This document shows, one piece after another, positions 1-8,503 of a stretch of 64,000 nt of DNA (within the stretch, counting starts at the first letter, position 1; each line of letters opens with the position of its first letter). The position numbers and the translations under genes are program-made. The DNA is from Bacillota bacterium (GTDB lineage Bacteria > Bacillota > Clostridia > Peptostreptococcales > Anaerovoracaceae), in contig JAFPZZ010000035.1 in assembly GCA_017417045.1 (NCBI GenBank), positions 1-64,000 of the forward strand, given 5' to 3'. The notes under the pieces were generated by a model. The model saw only the letters and a program-made list of their open reading frames with translations. It made no database searches and was not told where the DNA came from.

Positions 1-799
1 GCATGGCGTTGTTGCCGTTCTCGGGGCCGGCAGCGTGGCAGGCCTTGCCGTGGAGGTAAACATCCATCTTGGCGTTAGCCATGGAAGTGTCATAGCAGAA
101 CTCGAGCTGGGAATCCTTGTCGTCTCCCCTGCGGGCGCCCATGTGGATACCGATCATATAGTCTACGTCGTCGAGTATGCCGGAGTAAGCGATGCCGCGG
201 GCGCCTCTTACGCCTTCCTCAGCGGGCTGGAATACCATCTTGACGGTTCCGCAGAGCTGATCCTTGTACTTCATAAGGGTCTCTGCAACTACCATGTTGA
301 TGGTGGCGTGTCCGTCGTGACCGCAGGCGTGCATCTCTCCCTCGTGGATGGAGGCGAAGCCTTCCCTTGCAGGCCTGTCGATGGCGGGATCCTGGCACTC
401 GACTACGCCGAGTGCGTCGATGTCGGTACGGAGTCCGATGACGGGGCCGGGCTTTCCGGTCTCGAGTATAGCGACTACGCCGGTGAAACCGTCCTTGAAC
501 TTCTCGGCATAAGGCATGATAGCGCCTTCATCGAGGGCTCTCTGATATACGAAATCGAGCTCTTCCTGATCGGGAAGACCCATGCGCGCGTCGGCGTCGA
601 AGCATTCTTTTCCCATGAGGAGCTTGAAGGGAGCTTTGTCATATCCCAGCTTTACGAGGTGGTCAGCTATGATGGAGCATGTCCTGACTTCGTGCCAGCC
701 GGCTTCTGCGTACTTGTGGAAATCCTGTCTGCGTTCTCTCATCCAGTCAGCTTTGGTGTCGATGAAGGCAGCCATTTCTCTGTAGAGTTCGTTTGCCAT
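1..799 (-). CDS. M20 family amidohydrolase, 5' part only
   Basis: Zinc-dependent amidohydrolase of the M20D type (hippurate / N-acyl amino acid hydrolase group), expected in the cytosol releasing amino acids from N-acyl conjugates or small peptides. About 266 codons are present; the 3' end runs off the window. Visible family motifs are GLRTDIDAL (metal-binding Asp), MHACGHDGHA (His/Cys pair) and QPAEEG (catalytic and metal Glu). The N-terminal region (about 120 residues before the first metal motif) is longer than in typical hippurate hydrolases. The ATG at 799 is preceded by AAAGGATAAG. It is divergent from nfnA and has its own promoter-like sequence at 849-876. The substrate cannot be told from the sequence. 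Confidence 0.88.
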   Translation of the reverse strand, partial: MANELYREMAAFIDTKADWMRERRQDFHKYAEAGWHEVRTCSIIADHLVKLGYDKAPFKLLMGKECFDADARMGLPDQEELDFVYQRALDEGAIMPYAEKFKDGFTGVVAILETGKPGPVIGLRTDIDALGVVECQDPAIDRPAREGFASIHEGEMHACGHDGHATINMVVAETLMKYKDQLCGTVKMVFQPAEEGVRGARGIAYSGILDDVDYMIGIHMGARRGDDKDSQLEFCYDTSMANAKMDVYLHGKACHAAGPENGNNAM

Positions 800-848
800 T
801 TAGATCTTATCCTTTCTGTCTTATGTAAGGCCTTATTGCCCTGAAAAT

Positions 849-876
849 TTTATAACTTCAAAAGCCATATAGTCAA
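849..876 (-). promoter_or_regulatory. Promoter for the M20 amidohydrolase
   Basis: Reading the minus strand, TTGACT (871-876) and TATAAA (849-854) are separated by 16 bases. This lies about 50 bases upstream of the amidohydrolase start codon. The call rests on consensus likeness only. Confidence 0.5.
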
Positions 877-904
877 TTGTTTTATCGATAATACTGGGTA
901 TAAT
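877..904 (+). promoter_or_regulatory. Promoter for nfnAB
   Basis: TTGTTT (877-882) and a perfect TATAAT (899-904) with 16-base spacing lie about 40 bases before the nfnA start. It sits back to back with the promoter of the divergent amidohydrolase gene. Confidence 0.5.
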
Positions 905-944
905 TAAATCATACTTGTCATATTAGTACCATTTGGAGGAACTC

Positions 945-1787
945 ATGTACAAAATTGTCACAAGGCGGCCGCTCAACCCGGCTGTCACGATGATCGAGGT
1001 CGAAGCGCCATACGTGGCGAGGAAGGCTCAGCCGGGACAGTTCATCATCCTCAGGGTCGATGAGAACGGCGAGCGCATCCCCTTCACCATTTCTGACAGC
1101 GACCCCGTAAAAGGTACTGTAAGCGTGATATTCCAGGTCGTCGGAGCGTCGACCGAAAAACTCAATCACGTACCTGAGGGCGGTTACATCCACGATTTCG
1201 TTGGTCCCCTCGGACGTCCTACAGAGACCGAAGGCATCAAAAAGGTCTGCATAGTAGGCGGCGGCGTCGGCAATGCTATCGCCTACCCTGTCGCGAAGAA
1301 GTTCCACGAGCTCGGAGCCGAGGTCCACTGCGTTATCGGCTTCAAGACGAAGGATATCATTATCCTCGAGGAGGAATTCGCGGCGGCCAGCGATAGGCTC
1401 GTGATCATGACCGACGACGGCTCCTACGGACTTCACGGAAACGTTACCGTCGGTCTCGAGCAGCTACTGCAGGAGAACGACGACTACGACGAGGTCATCA
1501 CGATAGGCCCGATGATCATGATGAAGTTCGTCTCCCTCATGACCAAAAAGTACGGTGTAAAGACCGTCGCGAGCATGGCTCCAATCATGATAGACGGCAC
1601 CGGTATGTGCGGCGGATGCAGGGTAAGCGTCGGCGGCGAGACCAAATTCGCCTGCGTCGACGGTCCAGAATTCGACGGACATCTGATCGATTACGACGAG
1701 GCCATGGACCGTTCCAGGACCTATTTCGATTTCGAGAGGAAGGCATATGACGACGCCTGCAATCTCTTCAAGATGGAGGTGAAGTAA
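945..1787 (+). CDS. nfnA: NfnA: FAD/NAD-binding subunit of NADH-dependent ferredoxin:NADP+ oxidoreductase
   Basis: Small subunit (280 residues) of the electron-bifurcating transhydrogenase that couples NADPH, NAD+ and ferredoxin in anaerobes. It has an N-terminal ferredoxin-reductase FAD barrel with the RIPFT flavin motif (about residue 44), a Rossmann NAD-binding part (GGGVGNA), and a C-terminal [2Fe-2S] site with Cys in GMCGGC and FACVDG (about residues 222, 225 and 237). The ATG at 945 is chosen because GGAGG sits at 935-939; the frame also offers an upstream TTG that would swallow this Shine-Dalgarno site. It is followed one base later by nfnB. A dihydroorotate dehydrogenase electron-transfer subunit (PyrK) is a relative, but the pairing with the glutamate-synthase-like partner favours NfnA. 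Confidence 0.93.
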   Translation: MYKIVTRRPLNPAVTMIEVEAPYVARKAQPGQFIILRVDENGERIPFTISDSDPVKGTVSVIFQVVGASTEKLNHVPEGGYIHDFVGPLGRPTETEGIKKVCIVGGGVGNAIAYPVAKKFHELGAEVHCVIGFKTKDIIILEEEFAAASDRLVIMTDDGSYGLHGNVTVGLEQLLQENDDYDEVITIGPMIMMKFVSLMTKKYGVKTVASMAPIMIDGTGMCGGCRVSVGGETKFACVDGPEFDGHLIDYDEAMDRSRTYFDFERKAYDDACNLFKMEVK

Positions 1788-1788
1788 G

Positions 1789-3177
1789 ATGCCCAATATG
1801 AAGATGACTAAGAATCCCATGCCCTCTCAGGAGCCGGACGTTAGAAACAAGAATTACGAAGAGGTAGCTCTGGGCTACACCACCGAGATGGCACTCGACG
1901 AGGCGGCCAGATGCCTCAACTGCAAGAACAGGCCCTGCGTGGGCGGATGCCCCGTAAATATCAGAATACCTGATTTCATAGCGAAGATAGTCGCTCAGGA
2001 CTTTGAAGGCGCCTACGATATCATCAGCGAGGACAGCGCCCTCCCCGCCGTATGCGGCAGAGTCTGCCCTCAGGAATCTCAGTGCGAGAAATTCTGCGTA
2101 CGCGGGATCAAGGGCGAGCCCGTCGGCATTGGAAGGCTCGAAAGATTTGTCGCTGACTATCACAATTCAAAGGAGCAGCCCGCCAAGAGCAAGCCCGAGC
2201 CCAACGGCAAGAAGGTCGCAGTCATAGGCTCCGGCCCCTCGGGACTCACCTGCGCAGGAGAGCTCGCGCGCAAGGGATACGAGGTAACTATATTTGAAGC
2301 CCTGCATACCGCCGGCGGAGTACTCGTCTACGGCATCCCCGAATTCAGGCTCCCCAAGTCCATAGTCCGCAAGGAGATAGACGGTCTCAAGGAGCTCGGA
2401 GTAAAGGTCGAGACTAACATGGTCATAGGAAAGACTCTCTCTGTCGACGAACTGCTCGGCGAGTTCGGTTTCGACGCCGTATACATCGGTTCAGGCGCCG
2501 GACTTCCGCAGTTCATGCACATCCCCGGAGAGAACCTCCGCGGCGTTTATTCCGCGAACGAGATCCTTACCAGGATCAATCTCATGGGAGCGTGGAGAGA
2601 CGGAGCGGATACCCCCATAGCTCACGCCAAGAGCACTATAGTCGTCGGCGGCGGAAACGTAGCTATGGACGCCGCGAGATGCGCTAAGAGGCTCGGCTCC
2701 GACGTCACTATAGTCTACAGAAGATCCGAGGCGGAGCTTCCCGCAAGGCGCGAAGAAGTCGAACATGCCAAGGAGGAAGGCATCAAGTTCAGCCTGCTCT
2801 GCAACCCGGTAGAGATCCTGCCCGGAGAAGGCAGCAGATCTGTGGCTTCCGTAAAGTGCATACGCATGGAGCTCGGCGAGCCCGACGCTTCCGGACGCAG
2901 AAGGCCCGTAGAGATCCCCGGATCCGAGTTCGAGATCGAGGCGGATTGTGTGATCATGGCACTCGGCACCTCCCCCAACCCGCTCATCAAATCCACGACC
3001 GAAGGGCTTGAAGTCAACCGCCGCGGCGGCATAGTCGCCGACGAGGAAGGCCGCAGCTCAAAGGCCCGCGTATATGCCGGCGGAGACGCCGTTACCGGTT
3101 CTGCCACCGTCATACTCGCTATGGGCGCCGGAAAAGCTGCCGCCAAGGCCATTGACAAAGACCTCTCCGCGGAGTAA
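1789..3177 (+). CDS. nfnB: NfnB: glutamate-synthase-like flavoprotein subunit of NfnAB
   Basis: Large subunit (462 residues) of NADH-dependent reduced ferredoxin:NADP+ oxidoreductase. The N-terminal domain carries eight cysteines for two [4Fe-4S] clusters (Cys at about 42, 45, 50, 54 and 89, 93, 99, 103). It is followed by an FAD Rossmann motif GSGPSG (about 147) and an NADPH motif GGGNVAMDAA (about 288). Length and layout match the NADPH-dependent glutamate synthase small-subunit family, but no large glutamate synthase subunit is near and the gene directly follows nfnA (TAA, one base, ATG), which identifies the Nfn complex. GGAGGTG inside the end of nfnA is its ribosome binding site. Confidence 0.93.
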   Translation: MPNMKMTKNPMPSQEPDVRNKNYEEVALGYTTEMALDEAARCLNCKNRPCVGGCPVNIRIPDFIAKIVAQDFEGAYDIISEDSALPAVCGRVCPQESQCEKFCVRGIKGEPVGIGRLERFVADYHNSKEQPAKSKPEPNGKKVAVIGSGPSGLTCAGELARKGYEVTIFEALHTAGGVLVYGIPEFRLPKSIVRKEIDGLKELGVKVETNMVIGKTLSVDELLGEFGFDAVYIGSGAGLPQFMHIPGENLRGVYSANEILTRINLMGAWRDGADTPIAHAKSTIVVGGGNVAMDAARCAKRLGSDVTIVYRRSEAELPARREEVEHAKEEGIKFSLLCNPVEILPGEGSRSVASVKCIRMELGEPDASGRRRPVEIPGSEFEIEADCVIMALGTSPNPLIKSTTEGLEVNRRGGIVADEEGRSSKARVYAGGDAVTGSATVILAMGAGKAAAKAIDKDLSAE

Positions 3178-3241
3178 AACTATTAAGTCCGGATCGGGGC
3201 TTTCTCTGTGAAGCTCTCGGGCGATCATCAAATGATAATCA

Positions 3242-3282
3242 AATATAGCCGTCAGATCTGAGATCCGACGGCCTATATTTTT
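3242..3282 (+). terminator. Terminator after nfnAB
   Basis: A long, nearly perfect inverted repeat (AATATAG, CCGTC, GATCT arms) ends in a run of five T at 3278-3282, about 65 bases after the nfnB stop. Confidence 0.8.
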
Positions 3283-3296
3283 GCGGCGGAGGAGAT

Positions 3297-4673
3297 ATGA
3301 GCGAAGAGAAGAAACTGAAAAAAAGCAGAAAAGACGTCGATATGACCGAGGGAAGCATTTCGAGGCATATAATCAATTTCGCCATTCCCCTCATCATCGG
3401 CAACCTTTTCCAGATGCTCTACAACACCGTGGACACCTGGGTCGTAGGCAATTTCGTATCCGACGAGGCCTTCTCCGCTGTAGGAACGGTAGGCCCGGCG
3501 CTCAACATGGTGATATCCTTCGCTATAGGACTGGGCGCGGGAGGCGGAGTCGTCATCTCCCAGTACTATGGAGCGAGACAGGAAGACAGGGTCAGCGACG
3601 CGGTGCATACGGCTATGCTCAGTTCTGTCATACTGGGCGCTATCCTGGCTGTTGTGGGAGTCATATCCGTTCCCGGCATCCTGAAGCTCATGAAAGTCCC
3701 CGCAAACATCTATCCGGACGCGAAGACCTACCTCACCCTACTCTACGCCCTGATGATACCTCCGGTGATATACAATATAGGGGCAGGCGTGCTGAGAGCC
3801 GTCGGTGATTCAACTAGGCCCTTCCACATCATGGTCGTCTCAACTCTGACCAATATCGTTTTGGACCTGCTCTTTGTCATAAGGTTCGGCTGGGGAGTCG
3901 TAGGCGTGGCAGTAGCGACCTCGATCGCCCAGGTCATCTCCTGCATACTCGTGCTCAGGATAATGCTCAAAGAGACCGGCCCCATAAGGCTCGTCCCCTC
4001 CAAGCTCAAGATCCACACGAACATGCTCAGGCAGATCATCAACATCGGTATCCCGGCTGCTATACAGGGATGCATCACTTCGTTCTCTAACCTCTTCGTT
4101 CAGAGCTACGTGAACGCCTTCGGCAGCACCGTGATGGGTGGATGGACGGCATATCAAAAGGTCGCGCAGATCATACAACTTCCCATCATATCTATCACCA
4201 CCGCCCTTTCGACCTTCGTGGGACAGAATCTCGGAAAGAACTACGTTGACAGGGCCAAGCAGGGAGTGCACACATCGCTCATTATCAACTACTCCTTCTG
4301 CGTAGTGGCGGGCCTGGGCATCTATATGATAGCCCCTGCCCTCTCCGCCTTTTTCAACAGCAATCCCGAGATCGTAAAAATGGGGGCATATTTCCTCAGG
4401 CACATAATCCCGATGTACTTCCTGATCGCGACATATCAGACGCTCGCCGCAGCACTCAGAGGAGCCGGCCAGTCTAAGCTCCCGATGATAGCGATGCTCG
4501 CTGGAGGCGTGGGCTTCAGACAGCTTTATCTGTTTGTTCTGACCCACATGTTCCCCGGAAACATCCTGCCAGTCACCTACGCCTACCCCGCCGGCTGGGC
4601 GATGGCAGGGCTCATCCTTTTGATCTACTACAACAAGGTCGATCTTGGAAGGAGCAGGCTTGTCAAGGATTGA
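3297..4673 (+). CDS. MATE family multidrug/toxin exporter
   Basis: Polytopic inner-membrane antiporter (458 residues, about 12 membrane segments) of the multidrug and toxic compound extrusion family, exporting organic cations or other compounds in exchange for Na+ or H+. The N terminus shows the family pattern SISRHIINFAIPLIIGNLF followed by NTVDTWVVGNF, and the second half repeats the fold. The ATG at 3297 follows GCGGAGGAGA. It stands alone between terminators. Its substrate cannot be predicted. It is one of four MATE genes in this window; the others are at 17096, 46548 and 53539. Confidence 0.9.
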   Translation: MSEEKKLKKSRKDVDMTEGSISRHIINFAIPLIIGNLFQMLYNTVDTWVVGNFVSDEAFSAVGTVGPALNMVISFAIGLGAGGGVVISQYYGARQEDRVSDAVHTAMLSSVILGAILAVVGVISVPGILKLMKVPANIYPDAKTYLTLLYALMIPPVIYNIGAGVLRAVGDSTRPFHIMVVSTLTNIVLDLLFVIRFGWGVVGVAVATSIAQVISCILVLRIMLKETGPIRLVPSKLKIHTNMLRQIINIGIPAAIQGCITSFSNLFVQSYVNAFGSTVMGGWTAYQKVAQIIQLPIISITTALSTFVGQNLGKNYVDRAKQGVHTSLIINYSFCVVAGLGIYMIAPALSAFFNSNPEIVKMGAYFLRHIIPMYFLIATYQTLAAALRGAGQSKLPMIAMLAGGVGFRQLYLFVLTHMFPGNILPVTYAYPAGWAMAGLILLIYYNKVDLGRSRLVKD

Positions 4674-4694
4674 TAAGCGTTCCCGATACGAACT

Positions 4695-4717
4695 GACCCC
4701 GCGCAAAACGCGGGGTC
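4695..4717 (+). terminator. Hairpin terminator after the MATE gene
   Basis: Nine-base stem GACCCCGCG / CGCGGGGTC with a short AAAA-containing loop, 20 bases after the MATE stop codon, followed by TTATAAT. Confidence 0.7.
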
Positions 4718-4727
4718 TTATAATGCA

Positions 4728-4757
4728 GACGCCGGACTAAATGCCCGGCGTCTTTGT
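4728..4757 (+). terminator. Second hairpin after the MATE gene
   Basis: Stem GACGCCGG / CCGGCGTC followed by TTTGT. Together with the hairpin at 4695 it makes a tandem terminator; it may also serve transcription arriving from the HAD gene on the other strand. Confidence 0.55.
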
Positions 4758-4833
4758 CTGTTTGAATAACGATCCTTTTAGGTGATATGTCCTTTTGGCT
4801 TTAAAAGACATCTGCAGTTTTCCAGGGTTCTTC

Positions 4834-5442
4834 TTAGAAGAATATGCCTCTTTCCTTGAGCTCTTTTCTGAGATCTTCGGCGCCTCTGAAAACTATGGTA
4901 TCGATGCCGCATATCCAGGCGGCGCAGCAGTTTGGAGCGACGTCGTCTATGAATACGCTCTCGTCTGCACGCAGACCGAACCTCTTCAGAAGAAGCTCGT
5001 AGATCTCCGTTTGAGGCTTGTAGAGCTTTTCGTATGCGGAAATGACCTTTCCATCGAAGTTGGAACTTCCCGGGATCTTGGGCCAGTATTCGTCGTGACG
5101 CGGCCCGGCGTTGCTGAGAAGATAGAGCTTGAAACCGGCTTCCTTCAGCTCAGTGGTGAGCTCAGCCATGCCTTCCATGGGGATGATGGGGTCGTCCCAG
5201 GTCCTTACAAGGTCCTCGGCTACCACGTGGAGCCTCTCAGGGAGCTTTTCCTTTGCGTATTCTATGAGGTCCTCCTCAGATATGTAGCCAAAGTCCAGCG
5301 CAGACCACATATGCCCTTTGAATATGACCTTTGCGAGCAGCTGTTTTTCTTCTGCGCTCAGCACTGGATAGCGCTCTACGAATTTGTCAGGGGCGAAGTC
5401 TATCATCACTCCGCCCATATCGAAGATAATGTTCTTAATCAT
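4834..5442 (-). CDS. HAD superfamily hydrolase (phosphatase-like)
   Basis: Haloacid dehalogenase-like hydrolase of 202 residues, most likely a phosphatase acting on a small phosphorylated compound. Motif I is FDMGGVMIDF (nucleophile Asp 8), motif II contains LLSNAG, and motif IV is VFIDD. The DxGxV form of motif I is typical of the YihX-like subgroup. I take the start as ATG 5442: it overlaps the permease stop codon by eight bases and directly precedes motif I, while the longer frame adds only basic residues. It is the last gene of the ABC transporter operon, which suggests that it dephosphorylates the imported substrate (inference). Confidence 0.85.
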   Translation of the reverse strand: MIKNIIFDMGGVMIDFAPDKFVERYPVLSAEEKQLLAKVIFKGHMWSALDFGYISEEDLIEYAKEKLPERLHVVAEDLVRTWDDPIIPMEGMAELTTELKEAGFKLYLLSNAGPRHDEYWPKIPGSSNFDGKVISAYEKLYKPQTEIYELLLKRFGLRADESVFIDDVAPNCCAAWICGIDTIVFRGAEDLRKELKERGIFF

Positions 5443-7333
5443 CGGCTGCGCTCTCCTGAGTCTCCTTCTTACCGAGGCCAAGCTTCTCCAGCAAAGCCCT
5501 TCTCTTCTTTCTGGCTTCGAGCTTTTCGGTTATATCCCTTCCGCCGACGCCGTATACCAGGTACAGGATGATGCCTGAAACTATCATTATCATCACAGTT
5601 GAGGCGCACTGGCGGCCTGCGGCGTTGAGGTTGTAATAAGCCCTGGCGTCTGTCTCGGTCATGGACTTAATGACCATCGCGTAGGTGGTGGCGAAAGAAG
5701 AATGGAAGGTCGCCGACATGTCGTATTCCTTGAAGAGCTCGTTGAAGTTCAGCGCGAATACAGCGAGGACGCTGGGCATTATGATGGGAAGCTTGACCTT
5801 AAGGAAGGTCCTCACAGGGCCGCTGCCCAGGTTCTTCGCCGCGTCCTCAAGCTCGTTGTCTATGGTGTAGAACGAAGCCTTCGTCATCCTCAGAGCGAAC
5901 GGAAGCTTGACTACGGTATAGGCAATGATCATCAAGAACATAACGTTCTTTCCGCGGTAGAGGTTCACTCCGAAGGTGTATGGCACTGAAGAGCTGTTGA
6001 AGAACACTCTGTAGGAATAGCAGATCAGTATCGTAGGAAGCAGCCAGGGGAAGAGCAGCGAGTACTCAAGGGCCATCCCGCTCTTTTTGTGCTTGAAGAT
6101 GTAGCTGCAGGCAACTACGACTATCACGCAGGCCAGCGCGGCAGCGCAGGTCGAGAGTATGAAGCTGATCTTCATGCCGCTGAGGGTCTTGTCGTTTGAG
6201 AACAGGCCGGATACTGCGTCTACGGACTGCTTTACCGTTCCTCTTGGAGTCGTGTATTCGAAATCGTATTTACCGTAATAGTTTATAGTCGTCCACGCGG
6301 AGGGATCGATCTTCTTCATCTTGATCGCTCCGTAATTTTGGAACGAGAAGATGAATATGAGTACCACAGGAAGGCTGTAAACAAGGAACAGCACGTAGGC
6401 GTATATATGAGCCAGGACGTTGACCACGGGATTGTTGATCTTCTGCTTCACGAGCTTGCTCTTGGTCTTGCTTACGGAAAGATAATGCCCTTTCCTCTCA
6501 TAGTGATTGAGTATGGTAAGCAGAACTATGGTGAACATAGCAAGGATTATTGAGAGCAGCGCCGCTCTTGCCTGCGGGAAGGATTCGTCCGCGGTCGAAG
6601 ATCCTGCGAGCCTTACGATCTCAGGGTTGATCGCGTCGTATCCGATGATAGACGGCGCGGACATGGCGCAGAGACCTGTTATAAAGGTCATTACTGTCAG
6701 CGAGAAGAGCGTCGGAAGCAGCGTTGGAAGCACCACTTTTCTCAGTACCGTCCACTGGCCGGCTCCGAGGTTTCTGGCTGCCTCGACAGTATTGTAGTCT
6801 ATGCTTCTTATGGCGTTCCTGAGAAAGAGCATATGGTTGCTCGTGCAGGCGAAGGTCATGGTGAAGAGCACCGCGTTGAAGCCCGAAAACCACTGCGGAT
6901 CCATATTGGGGAAATACTGCAGCAGAAAAGTCGTCAGTATACCGTCGCTGTGATACAGGAAGAGATAGCCCGTTACGAGCGAAACGCCTCCGTAGATCAG
7001 GGTCGTCATGTAGCCTGCCCTGAGCAGCTTGGCTCCTTTTATGTCGAAATACTCAGTCAGAAGGACCAGAGACGTACCGACGATATTTACCGTTACTACG
7101 AGGCACACGGCGAGCTTGAGCGAGTTGAAGACGTACTGCTTCATCTTACCCGCCATGAAGAACCTTATGACGGCCATGGGGTCCGCGTTTCCGGCAGCAT
7201 CCTTTACGCTGAATATGCTTGTGAGCGTATTCAGGCAGGGTATCAGCATAAAGCCGAAGAAGAGGTACGCGAAGAAAGCTCCCCCTATCAGCTTTATGAG
7301 AAATGATGAATCGAAATGCCTGGTCTTCATCAC
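5435..7333 (-). CDS. ABC transporter permease, two fused membrane domains (Fe(III)/sugar-phosphate type)
   Basis: Inner-membrane channel of a binding-protein-dependent importer. At 632 residues with about 12 membrane segments it contains two BPD_transp_1 domains in one chain, as in the FbpB/AfuB/PhnV group. The ATPase-contact loops are visible twice: EAARNLGAG in the first half and DAAKNLGSG in the second. A poorly conserved loop of about 100 residues between segments VYSLPVVLIFIFSF and SFILSTCAAALA begins the second half. The start overlaps the ATPase stop by four bases (ATGA), so translation is probably coupled. Related systems carry ferric iron, 2-aminoethylphosphonate, polyamines or sugar phosphates; the sequence alone does not decide. 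Confidence 0.9.
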   Translation of the reverse strand: MMKTRHFDSSFLIKLIGGAFFAYLFFGFMLIPCLNTLTSIFSVKDAAGNADPMAVIRFFMAGKMKQYVFNSLKLAVCLVVTVNIVGTSLVLLTEYFDIKGAKLLRAGYMTTLIYGGVSLVTGYLFLYHSDGILTTFLLQYFPNMDPQWFSGFNAVLFTMTFACTSNHMLFLRNAIRSIDYNTVEAARNLGAGQWTVLRKVVLPTLLPTLFSLTVMTFITGLCAMSAPSIIGYDAINPEIVRLAGSSTADESFPQARAALLSIILAMFTIVLLTILNHYERKGHYLSVSKTKSKLVKQKINNPVVNVLAHIYAYVLFLVYSLPVVLIFIFSFQNYGAIKMKKIDPSAWTTINYYGKYDFEYTTPRGTVKQSVDAVSGLFSNDKTLSGMKISFILSTCAAALACVIVVVACSYIFKHKKSGMALEYSLLFPWLLPTILICYSYRVFFNSSSVPYTFGVNLYRGKNVMFLMIIAYTVVKLPFALRMTKASFYTIDNELEDAAKNLGSGPVRTFLKVKLPIIMPSVLAVFALNFNELFKEYDMSATFHSSFATTYAMVIKSMTETDARAYYNLNAAGRQCASTVMIMIVSGIILYLVYGVGGRDITEKLEARKKRRALLEKLGLGKKETQESAADD

Positions 7334-8358
7334 TTTGCCTCCAGGCCGTCGGGTCCGTATATCATCAGGTCTGAGCTCTTGAAGCTGACTGTGACGGCGT
7401 CTCCGTTGCTGTAGGGCGTCTCCCCGTCGTTCTTCTCTATCACCTTGAAGGTCTGCCCCTCAGAGGAGACGGTGTATTTGATATACAGTCCGTAGTATTC
7501 CATGCTCTCGACCGTGCCCTTCAGGGTAACGTCTCCCCTTTCGGCGTTGTTTACGTGTATGCGCTCTAGCCTGATGTAATGATGATTCTCTTTCTTGAGC
7601 GGCATTCCGGACGCGATGAGCTTTTCAACAGTCTCGTCCGAGAGTCTGTTTATATCGCCTATAAAGTTGCATACGAACTCGGTCTTGGAATGATTGTAGA
7701 TATCGTTGGGATTGCCGGTCTGCTCGATATATCCCTTGTTGAAGACGGAGATCGTATCGGAAAGCGTCAGGGCTTCCTCTTGATCGTGAGTGACGTATAT
7801 GGCCGTGATGCCGAAGTCTTTCTGCATCTGTTTGAGCTCGTTCCTGAGCTGCACTCTAAGCTTCGCGTCGAGGTTCGAAAGCGGCTCGTCGAGGCAGATG
7901 ACGCTCGGGTTGGTGACGAGAGCTCTGGCTATAGCGACCCTCTGCTGCTGCCCTCCGGAGAGCTGGGCTACGGCCTGAGCCAGTTTATCGTCCGTGAGAT
8001 CGACTTTTTTTGCGATCTCCTTCACCTTCCTGTCTATATCAGTCTTGTTGAGTTTCTGTATCTTAAGCCCGAAGGCGATGTTGTCGTAAACCGTCATGGT
8101 CGGGAACAAAGCGTAGCTCTGGAATACTATGCCTATGTTCCTCTTTTCTATCGGGACATTGGTTATGTCCCGCTCCTTCATATAAACGTTACCTTCGCTC
8201 GGCTTGATGAAGCCTGTAATGGTCCTCAAAGTCGTGGTCTTGCCGCAGCCGGAGGGGCCGAGGAAGGTGTAGAACTCGCCCTCTTTGACGTGGACGTTTA
8301 TATCCCTGAGGGCCTGGAAATCACCGAATCTGACGCCTATGTCTTTTAATGTGATCAT
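7330..8358 (-). CDS. ABC transporter ATP-binding protein
   Basis: ATPase subunit (342 residues) of the importer encoded with the permease at 5435 and the lipoprotein at 8504. Walker A is GPSGCGKTT (residues 34-42), the Q-loop is VFQSYALF, the signature is LSGGQQQRVAIARAL, and Walker B is CLDEPLSNLDAKLR. A C-terminal TOBE-like regulatory part of about 100 residues follows. The ATG at 8358 is preferred over an in-frame upstream ATG because it starts the family-typical ITLKDIGVRFG and has AGGCGG upstream. The arrangement fits the CUT2-unrelated Fe(III)/polyamine (FbpC/PotA) branch. Confidence 0.92.
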   Translation of the reverse strand: MITLKDIGVRFGDFQALRDINVHVKEGEFYTFLGPSGCGKTTTLRTITGFIKPSEGNVYMKERDITNVPIEKRNIGIVFQSYALFPTMTVYDNIAFGLKIQKLNKTDIDRKVKEIAKKVDLTDDKLAQAVAQLSGGQQQRVAIARALVTNPSVICLDEPLSNLDAKLRVQLRNELKQMQKDFGITAIYVTHDQEEALTLSDTISVFNKGYIEQTGNPNDIYNHSKTEFVCNFIGDINRLSDETVEKLIASGMPLKKENHHYIRLERIHVNNAERGDVTLKGTVESMEYYGLYIKYTVSSEGQTFKVIEKNDGETPYSNGDAVTVSFKSSDLMIYGPDGLEAK

Positions 8359-8458
8359 AAATGATACCGCCTGACGTAAATGAAGCACCGCCTTTGCGCG
8401 CCGCGATGACTTGCTTGATCGGCCATGCTTTAAAAGCGCGAGCCGACCGTTTAAAAAA

Positions 8459-8488
8459 GATAAAGGGCAGTCGAAGACCGCCCTTTAC
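8459..8488 (-). terminator. Internal terminator between binding protein and ATPase genes
   Basis: On the minus strand AAAGGGCGGTC pairs with GACTGCCCTTT (one G-U pair) around a very short loop and is followed by ATCTTTTTT. It lies 16-45 bases after the binding-protein stop, so it probably lets the lipoprotein be made in excess over the membrane subunits, a common layout in import operons. Confidence 0.8.
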
Positions 8489-8503
8489 CCGTAAATGATT
8501 TAA